Origin: Gamarada debralockiae
Taxonomy: Eukaryota > Ascomycota > Leotiomycetes > Helotiales > Hyphodiscaceae
Length of the DNA: 64,000 nucleotides
Assembly (NCBI GenBank): GCA_002803225.1
Contig: NXFV01001780.1
Span: 1 to 64,000, forward strand
Direction of reading: 5' to 3'
Shown here: positions 55,113 through 64,000 of the stretch, piece by piece
Position numbering within the stretch: the stretch's first letter is position 1
Layout of the letters: every line of letters starts with the position of its first letter
Notes under the pieces: generated by a model
What the model saw: the letters and a program-made list of their open reading frames with translations, nothing else
What the model was told of the DNA's origin: nothing
The model's database searches: none
Position numbers and translations under genes: made by a program

Positions 55113-55809
55113 GGCCATATTTGAATCAGGAGTTGATACCAGTTCGGGATGGGTTCATTAGGCGTTGAAGCGGAATATGGGCAGTTGTACCAGTCTATGG
55201 AATGGAGTACAGGCTCTGTGGTACGAAGTGCGATCATAGCTGGTGTAGAGTTGTCGCAGAATTCAGGCATTTACAATGAACAGCCCTCACATACGAAGGG
55301 TTAAATTTCAAACAACTTTGTAAGTGCGACATGCGATTTTGAGATACAATCCACTTTCGTCCGAATTGAGCCCAGATTGGCAAACCTTAATTTTGGCGTG
55401 GGACAGCTCAGCAGAACTAAAGTCTGAGGTGCTCTTTTGATTTAAAAAATTGCAGTGAAGTATCTCCTCTATAAAGGAGTATTTGGAATCGAAGTGAAGG
55501 AATATATATTAAAATGCGGAACGCACAATCACAAAAACCCCAATCCTCAAATCCGAAAAGCCGTGCTGCGCTTGCTCTTGGCACCGGTCCCCCAAAGGAC
55601 ACCTTGCCGAGATCTAAAACCAGCCCGCTCTCATAAGCCCAAACTCGACAGATTCACCACTTCAACCACCTTCTTTTCTTTGTACCAAGAAGACTCTCCA
55701 AGACCTAGCGGAGATTTGAATCACTTTCTACTGGTGGCATCGATAATTCACACACTTTTCATTGGGGAGATACATCAAGCCAGTGGTGTTTCTGCCAACA
55801 ACTACAACC
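55113..55809. other. Spacer: verprolin 3' end and SURF4 promoter
   Basis: About 700 bp; a short frame at 55455-55877 overlaps the SURF4 start and is not supported. No other feature. Confidence 0.5.
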
Positions 55810-56944
<1,135 letters not shown>

Positions 56945-57729
56945 GTGGAACGACGGGAGAGGAGATGACCAAAAAAAAGAAGTTCTGGAAAGAAAGAAAA
57001 TAGGTTGTGCCTGGCATTGGACGGAGTTGAGGGGAATGAAAGTTCTGATCTTTTTATGTGGGACAAGAGGGTTTGCGGCGGCCTCCTTAAGAGCATAGCA
57101 TCATCTTCTGAATGTAAATTCCCTCTCTAATATCTCCCTTTCCCGAGGCTTGAATGTGAGCGGGGAGAGTTGTGTGGGGATTTGGAGATGGACTAAAAAT
57201 AGGGTTCTGGTACCTACTTCGTTGGAGACGAGGCTGGCCAATACGAACGCGACATTACGAACTGACTAAAAAGAAACTTGGACTGTCTTATTACTGTACT
57301 TACAGGCGATACCAAAAATACTGCAAATTGCTTCATGGATGACCTCGATCTTGCTGACCCTTTCAAAGCTTCTGGCCATAGCGCACAGCCACAGCCACTG
57401 CCGCTGATGCTCGTCTCACTCATCAGAAAAGCCACGGTATTCAGAATGAGGGGCATTTGTGTGCATAAGCCGCTGATCCCAGCAAGCGCAAAGGAAAAAA
57501 TATTGTCAACCATAACAAATCGTACACACCATCTTGTGATTTGATATATCCTCACTTGCTGTCTTTCTCCCTCTCAGCAACACTACAGGAATATTCCCTT
57601 GTGTGATCCTTGCTCATAACAGCTGGAAAAACCCTTCATATTGCGGATCCGATCGACATGTCTCTCTAATCCACATATATACCTTGAGTGTGCAAACCAT
57701 CCACCCTCACATTCCTCTTCAAAGTCAAA
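56945..57729. other. Spacer: SURF4 3' end and HeLo gene promoter
   Basis: About 780 bp; short frames on either strand around 57214-57555 lack motifs. No other feature recognised. Confidence 0.5.
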
Positions 57730-59550
57730 ATGGCCGAAGCACTGGGAACAGCCCTCGGCATCGTAGGAGCCGTAGGAGTCCTAGGCCAAATCTTCTCCGG
57801 CTGCATAAAAGCGTATTCCATCTTCACCGCCGCGTCGAACCTAGGACGAGACAGCGAGCGTCTGGTATGCAAGATCCGAATCGAAGAAATGCGTTTGTTA
57901 GTCTGGGGCCGCGAATGGGGCGTCGTAGAAGGAAAACTCGAAGCCCATCTCCAAGCAGAAAGTACAGCAGGCAATGAACGAATGAGGCAACTCGCAACCC
58001 AAATCCTAAGTGAGCTATACAGAACTATCACGGATTTCAAGCGGTTACAAGATAAGTATGGGCTAATGGAGGAGCCGACAAGTCCTGCTAGTGAGAAAGT
58101 GGCGGCGCAGAAAGCTGCGGATACGGTTCCTAGTATTACGAGTAGGCTGCGGAATGAGCTGCATTTGAGGGCGAGATGGGTTATTGCGGATAAGGAGAAG
58201 TTCGATATGTTGTTGAAGGATTTGAAGGATTATAATGATGGATTGGAACAGTTGTTTCCGCCTAGTAGGTTGGCTACGCTCCATAGGACGTGGACGAATG
58301 AACTACTTCAGAGGGCTGATAACTTGGGGAAGTTGGATATATTGGAGAAGTATGTAACTCTCGGAGCACTCCAGGCCTGTGCTGTCTGAATCGTTGAGTT
58401 TGGCTCAGAGATTCTACTTCTTGGAGGATATCCTTGGAGTAGAATTCTTATGAGACCTGCTTTCAATCCTCCTCCCATGTCGAGCGATTACTAACTCTGA
58501 AATTTTCACAGTGCTTCGAGTGGGGTATATCCTCAATTAAATGCTAGCGCGAATCTAAAGCAACTAAGAATTAATTTGGACGCCAAACCTGCTGAAAAAT
58601 TCAAGCCAACTGTTGCGTTGAAAATCCCTCGAACGACAATTTCCATTTCAGACAACGATCTCAGGCGGAGTCGGGGTGCGTATCGAAATCCGTCAACGGA
58701 GAAGGTTGAGGATGTTTTGGTTGAGTGGGTGGAGTATGACAAGGACGACGAGGATGCGAGGTTCAACCATCGACGGAGAGTTGATGACCTTGCGAAGATC
58801 ATCCATAGTGCTTCGGATAAACACCCGGACCTCCATACCGTTGACTGCGTTGGATATACCGATGACACGTCAACATGTCGATATGGTCTGATATACAAAG
58901 CTCCGGAACCCTCATCCTCAACGCTCCACGCCCTCATACTCAGCAATGACCTCAGGACTCCGGACCTGGGTGATCGGTTCAGACTCGCTCACACTCTGGC
59001 CGTCGCACTTTGGTCATTGCATTCCCTGGATTGGCTTCACAAATCTGTGTGTAGCTCCAACATCCTGTTCTTCCCTTCGGCATTCTCAGCATCCGCAACC
59101 CAAGTAACCGCGGTGGCTGCAAGCATCCCAGACATTTCGTCACCGTTCATTCTTGGCTTCGATGCCTCGCGACCAGATCAAATGGGCGAATTGTCAGTAG
59201 CTTCTAAGAACCCTGCCGCTTCAGACCTCCACCGGCATCCGGCATCCCTGAATGGCATGTCGAGAAAACAATATTGCAAAAGCTTTGATATATATAGCTT
59301 GGGCTTAGTTCTGCTGGAGATTGGTTTGTGGAAAGTCCTTCAGACTTATCACAGACCGCACTACACCGCGGAGAGATTTAGAGACAAGGTCGTGGTGCAA
59401 AATCTTGTCCCAAACCTGGGCAGCAAGACCGGACGATTGTATAGAGAGGTTGTAGAGCGTTGTCTTTTTGCCCGGGAGGATCTGAATGGCCAGGAAGCTG
59501 GCCAGTTGATGGAGTATGTTGTTGGTAGCTTAGAGAGCCTCCGTGTGTAG
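57730..59550 (+). CDS. HeLo-domain protein fused to a degenerate kinase domain
   Basis: Two exons, 57730-58349 and 58512-59550, with a 162-bp intron give 552 residues. The N-terminus MAEALGTALGIVGAVGVLGQ and IFSGCIKAYSIFTAASNLGR is the start of a HET-S-type HeLo domain (residues about 1-215), the membrane-targeting cell-death module. The rest resembles the C-terminal kinase-like region of fungal HeLo proteins. RLAHTLAVALWSLHSLDWLH is the helix before the catalytic loop, SVCSSNILFF stands in the catalytic loop, PFILGFDASRPDQ at the DFG position, and FDIYSLGLVLLEIGLW in the F-helix. HRD is replaced by HKS and DFG by GFD, and no clear VAIK lysine is seen, so it is probably a pseudokinase. This architecture parallels animal MLKL. 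Function by inference: regulated cell death or non-self response. Confidence 0.87.
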
Positions 59551-59869
59551 ATGACTAAAAGCTCAGACATATGGAACGATGCCTCGCAATCTGAAGGGAT
59601 GTCCAAAATGTACATAGTCAAGCATCGCTGATGCTTCGGTTGCAATGACCAGTAAGACGACTCCACTTTGGTCAAGCATACTGCAAACAGCCGAACAGAC
59701 TCACCAATTGGAAAGCATCGAGCTGCCTAGGGGCTAAACTGTAGCCTTCGTTCTACAGTCCAAAGTCGTAGTAGTGACTTCTCAAATCGAAATCCTTGGA
59801 GCCAACCGAAATTCCCCCGCAAAATTACCGTCGTGATGCCCCAGTTCCCCACCACCCCCCCACAAACCA
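59551..59869. other. Spacer between convergent genes
   Basis: About 320 bp between the HeLo-pseudokinase stop and the Zn2Cys6 stop; holds both 3' ends. Nothing else recognised. Confidence 0.5.
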
Positions 59870-61257
59870 TCAAGCAATTACCAAGTTGTCTATGGCAACC
59901 TTTGCCATCTTGAAAATCTCCATGCAGGTTCTAGTTCTCTCCCCAAGGCACCTGCTGCCATCCGAGAAAATCCCGTGCCCAACTTTAGTTGGGTCCAATG
60001 TCCCATCTGCTATCTGGGCATCCATCATATCATGGCGAGTGCGTTGGCGGTATTCCATCTCATCGACTAAGTCTTTTAGACCTTTGTGTTTGCAACCTGG
60101 TTGCTCATGACCGTATATGTCGACCCTGAGCAAAGCCCTTACCGTAGTCCTCCATTGCGCAGGCGGCATCTCAACCGCATTGAAGAAGAGTTCCTTCTCA
60201 GCACAGATCATTGTTTGCTGCACCGATTCCTGACGACCACACAGTCCTCCATAATCAGGAAATCTGAAAGTCTTCGTTTGGCCAGTCGCAATAGCTTCAT
60301 CTGTCTCTGCATCAATCATTTTGAGCAGTCGTTCATATCCATTAGCAATGATTGGTAGGATTGTGCCGAGTAGCATGGTGTTTTGAAATGCTTCAATTGG
60401 AGGAGTAGCAGTATCCAGGAGAACAGATCCGCATTGAGGGCACCAAAGACAATTTGCTGCTGTAGCAGCAGCACCACGTACAGTAGCCAGCGCTGCTACT
60501 ATGTCAGTTGGAAATTGCTGTAGCGATGCCAGTGCTAGATACATTGACGCTAGACAAGAACACGGCGCAAGGGCGGTTGTGCTTTGTGGGGGTGAGTTTT
60601 CGCTGTCCGTAACAGATGTATTCGAGGCCGTAGACAGCTGTGGCACTGGCTCGACGGGCGGGATCAAATCCTCCCCAGACCCAAACTCAATGTCTCCGAA
60701 ATTGATAGGGGGCCCTGCCATGATTTCTCTGTCTCCAAAGTGCCAGATGACTCGACCCGAATCGGTCTTCGTCGTTCGAAGATCTGTTGTGCCGTCAGGG
60801 CCTAGGGGGCCTGATTGGCCTGTCGTATAGTATGGCTCAGCGAGGGCCGCATCGAAATTGAAGTCATCGGCTGAGAAGGGCAAAAGAGCTGGGTCTTGGG
60901 TTCCAATAAACTGGTTCTGTATTGGCTCGTCCTGTGTAGATTCAATGAACTGTCGCTTTCTTGGTCTACCCATCGGTTTCTGTTCCGAGTAATGACACCT
61001 TATATTCTCTCTCTTGCATCTCTCGCACCCATCGGGGTCTTTTGAACAGGCAAGCTTTCTTTGCCCTACGCTTGATCAGTAATTGTATCTAGCCACTGCT
61101 TGTCAAGGCACTTACTGCACTCATCGCAAGCTCGTCGCTTAACCGTAGACTCGGCCGCATTGTTTTCTGCTTTCACGGGCATGTTGGCAACTGTGGTAGC
61201 ACCGCAGGCTACAGGATCCAGGTTGAGTGAAGTGAGAAATCGATTGAATTGTGCCAT
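59870..61257 (-). CDS. Zn2Cys6 (Gal4-type) transcription factor
   Basis: Two exons, 61257-61116 and 61065-59870, with a 50-bp intron inside the zinc cluster (GTAAGT, TAG) encode 445 residues. The acceptor at 61066 was chosen because it yields CDECRQRKLACSKD and CERCKRENIRC, a complete C-x2-C-x6-C-x6-C-x2-C-x6-C cluster. A basic linker GRPRKRQF follows. The middle includes an Asp/Glu/Pro-rich stretch, possibly activating. The C-terminal 230 residues are helical (CSCLASMYLALASLQQFPTD, later TVRALLRVDIYGHEQPGCKH) and resemble the regulatory region of aflatoxin-regulator-like factors; that likeness is inference. Role: nuclear regulator, targets unknown. It is divergent from ERB1 with 173 bp between start codons. 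The first ATG of the frame is at 61257. Confidence 0.9.
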
Positions 61258-61430
61258 GCGGAATGGGATTTTGTTGGTCAAGGCAACCGTACAGGTCGTC
61301 TTAGGCTTTTATTGCGTGAAGGGCGAGTCATTAACGCCAAGGCGCTAAGATAAGAGATAGCAAGTTTGTCAAATTCCAAAATTTTTTGAGAAAAATATCG
61401 AGGAGCTTCAACCGCTACGAAATCTCCAAT

Positions 61431-63816
61431 ATGGCGCCTCCATCAGTCCTCAAGAAGCGTAAAGCTGTTACTCGTGATTTCCCCGAGTCTTCAGATGTCG
61501 AATCTGAGGCTGACTTCGGTGACAGTGTTCTAGAGGGGATTCTGTCGCAAAGCGAAGATGATTCGGAGGACAGTGGAGAGGAAGAGGAAAGCGAGGACGA
61601 GGAACAAGAGGATTTGGACGACTTGTCAGGCCTCGACAGCGACGAAATGCCTTCCGATGATGGTGAGGACGAAGTAGAAGAGGGTGATGGCGGATTGGTC
61701 AAGAGCAATGGCACGGAGGTGGGTGAAAAAGACTCCGCGTTGGAGCAATTACCTCTGGAGGACGACGACAAACCAAACTATACCATTGTGAAAGATGCCA
61801 ATGGCGGGGAAAGATACGTGTACGATGAGATAGACCCAGTGTATGACTCAGATGATTCGGATGCTGCTGCTGCGACAAATACTATCGGGAATATTCCCCT
61901 CTCGTTCTACGACTCCTACCCACACATCGGTTATGATATCAATGGGAAGAAAATCATGCGACCCGCAGCGGGCGAGGCCTTGGATGCTTTGCTGGACAGT
62001 ATAGAAGTGCCAAAGGGATGGACTGGTCTCACAGACCCAGCGACTGGCAAACCTCGAAACCTCTCGCAGGAGGAGTTGGAGATTCTGCGCAGGATACAAA
62101 AGAATGAGTTGACCGAGGAAGGATATGATCCATACCCAGTACGTATGTCGTCTGTTAAACTACCGAGTGCTTTGCTGACTTCTACAGGATATGGTCGAGT
62201 ATTTCACTGGCATAGAGGAGATGATGCCTCTGAGTGCTGCCCCTGAACCAAAACGCCGTTTCCTTCCTTCAAAACATGAAGCCAAGAGAATAATGAAGAT
62301 TGTCCGCGCTATACGGGAAGGTAGAATATTACCGTACAGACCTCCAGAAGAGCGCGAAGAGGAAGAAGAGGAGGTACACTACGATATTTGGCAAGACGAG
62401 CAGCCTCGACCAGATCATGTTATGAACATCCCGGCCCCCAAAGCTGCTCCTCCAGGGTATGATCTGTCTTACAATCCACCCCCCGAGTACCTTCCGACCA
62501 AAGCGGAAAAGCAAGCGTGGGAATCGACTGATCCCGAGGACCGAGAGAAAGAGTACTTGCCTACTGGATACGACTCGCTACGAAAAGTCCCAGCTTATGA
62601 TAAGTTTATCAACGAGAGATTTGAGCGTTCTTTGGATTTGTATCTGGCACCACGAGTTCGAAAGAACAGGCTTAATATCGATCCAGCATCACTACTTCCC
62701 AAGCTTCCAAGACCAGAGGAACTGAAACCCTTCCCAACGGTCTCTCAAACTATATTCCGAGGACACGAAGGTCGAGTACGCAGCTTGGCCATTGACCCTT
62801 CAGGAAATTGGCTTGCAAGCGGTGGTGATGATGGAACAGTGCGCGTTTGGGAACTCCATACTGGTAGACAGATGTGGAAGACAAAGGTAGGTGACGAAGA
62901 AGCAGTCAATGTTGTGAGATGGCGACCAGGAAAGGACGAGGTCATTTTGTCAGCAGCTGCTGGAGAAGACATCTTCCTCATCGTCCCTCCCCCGATAGCA
63001 AACCCTGAGGAAGAGACGAGGAGTAGAGAGCTCCTGGACGCAGGATTTGGTTACGCCGCAAACGCAACCCAAGGTCTCACGGCAAATGGCGCAAGAAAAG
63101 ACCCCGCAGGCAAATGGTCACGTCCTGGTACCCGTCTCGAGGATGAAGGAGTTCTCATCAAGATCACGGTTCGAAGTACCGTCAAGGTCATTAGCTGGCA
63201 CAAACGTGGAGACTTCTTCTCGACTGTTTCACCTACTGGTCAAAGAAGCGCTGTTGCGATTCACACACTCTCGAAACATCTCACGCAAATTCCTTTCCGC
63301 AAGCTACTTGGTGCTCCGCAGACTGCTCAATTCCATCCCTCTCGACCCCTCTTCTTCGTTGCTACTCAACGCACAATCAGAAGTTATGATCTCCAAAAAC
63401 AAGAACTGGTCAAGATCATACAACCTGGAGCGCGCTGGATATCCTCATTCGATATTCATTCTGGAGGCGACAATTTGATTGTTGGATCTTATGATCGACG
63501 TCTCCTATGGCACGATCTCGATCTTTCTACTCGACCATACAAGACGATGAGATTTCACCATAAGGCTATCAGAGCTGTTAAGTATCACAAAGGAGGCTTC
63601 CCATTATTTGCAGATGCCAGTGACGATGGTACTCTGCAGATCTTCCACGGCAAGGTTGTCAGTGATATGATGGAGAACGCAACGATTGTGCCAGTGAAAG
63701 TGTTGAAGGGACATAAAGTCAAGAGTGCTTTAGGTGTTATGGACATCGATTGGCATCCGAGAGAGCCATGGATTGCGAGTGCTGGTGCAGATGGTGCTTG
63801 TCGGTTGTGGATGTGA
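61431..63816 (+). CDS. ERB1: Ribosome biogenesis protein Erb1 (BOP1)
   Basis: Two exons, 61431-62138 and 62188-63816, with a 49-bp intron (GTACGT, GCTGAC, CAG) encode 778 residues. The first 130 residues are strongly acidic ([20 protein letters not shown]). The BOP1 N-terminal domain follows: [40 protein letters not shown] and [20 protein letters not shown]. The C-terminal half is a WD40 propeller, starting [20 protein letters not shown] and [14 protein letters not shown], and ending [15 protein letters not shown]. Role: with Nop7 and Ytm1 it forms the nucleolar PeBoW complex needed for 27S pre-rRNA processing and 60S assembly. Length and order match the fungal family and no damage is visible. 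Confidence 0.96.
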
Positions 63817-64000
63817 TATCAGGATCTTGTGTTACTCATAGCATGGGCGTTTATTGGTCAAAAGATATCAATGAGGATTTGCTCTTCAGGTCAACTCTCA
63901 TATCTGCTACATGACCAGAGCGGTGAAATAGTATTTCTTAAAAAGTGAGCTGCGGACTTTGTAATTGACGTAGTGTAAAGATCATGGCCTGATGATTCAA

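Overview
The window is nuclear DNA of a filamentous ascomycete (Pezizomycotina). The genes carry many small introns, mostly 44-60 bp, with GTAAGT-like donors, CTRAY branch points and CAG/TAG acceptors. The gene set is typically fungal: PDR-type ABC transporter, CFEM protein, Zn2Cys6 and bZIP regulators, HET and HeLo domain genes, verprolin and endopolyphosphatase. A leotiomycete-like affiliation is a guess from overall protein flavour only. The window begins inside an ABC transporter gene; every other gene model starts and ends within it.

Layout. 1-13.9 kb: a 5'-truncated PDR/SNQ2-type transporter, a class II ketose-bisphosphate aldolase-like gene, a bZIP regulator with an apparent GC-AG intron, and ethanolamine kinase, separated by long spacers (1.9-3.5 kb) with no convincing genes. 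15.4-17.4 kb: a decayed CLC chloride-channel gene. 17.6-22.2 kb: CFEM protein, GNAT acetyltransferase and a 7-exon CorA-like membrane protein. 22.8-25.1 kb: a broken gene encoding FE-GNA amino-acid repeats, preceded by 92-bp tandem DNA repeats. 25.5-27.6 kb: vacuolar endopolyphosphatase. 27.6-36 kb: an accessory-looking stretch with a tRNA-Ser gene, a 131-bp tandem duplication, one hypothetical gene, a HET-domain pseudogene with several Trp-to-stop changes, and a G-quadruplex motif. 36-44.2 kb: a dense housekeeping block (patatin-like lipase, ribosomal protein L35, Gos1 SNARE, Atp10, branched-chain 2-oxoacid dehydrogenase E2, gluconokinase). 46.5-63.8 kb: HpcH/HpaI aldolase, glutaredoxin-like protein, CHORD-CS co-chaperone, a membrane protein with an in-frame stop, a mitochondrial membrane protein, verprolin, a SURF4/Erv29 cargo receptor, a HeLo-pseudokinase, a Zn2Cys6 factor and Erb1.

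How the genes relate. Fungal genes are transcribed singly, so neighbourhood says little about pathway. Divergent pairs sharing short promoters are common: ATP10/E2 (both mitochondrial, 250 bp), verprolin/mitochondrial protein (186 bp), Zn2Cys6/ERB1 (173 bp), RPL35/GOS1 (293 bp), GNAT/CorA-like (405 bp). Two self/non-self or cell-death families are represented, a dead HET gene and an apparently intact HeLo-pseudokinase. The most unusual locus is the tRNA-Ser(AGA) gene at 28565-28711. Besides an ordinary 15-nt anticodon-loop intron it carries a 50-nt insertion in the anticodon stem that has every mark of a spliceosomal intron; removing both leaves a canonical 82-nt tRNA.
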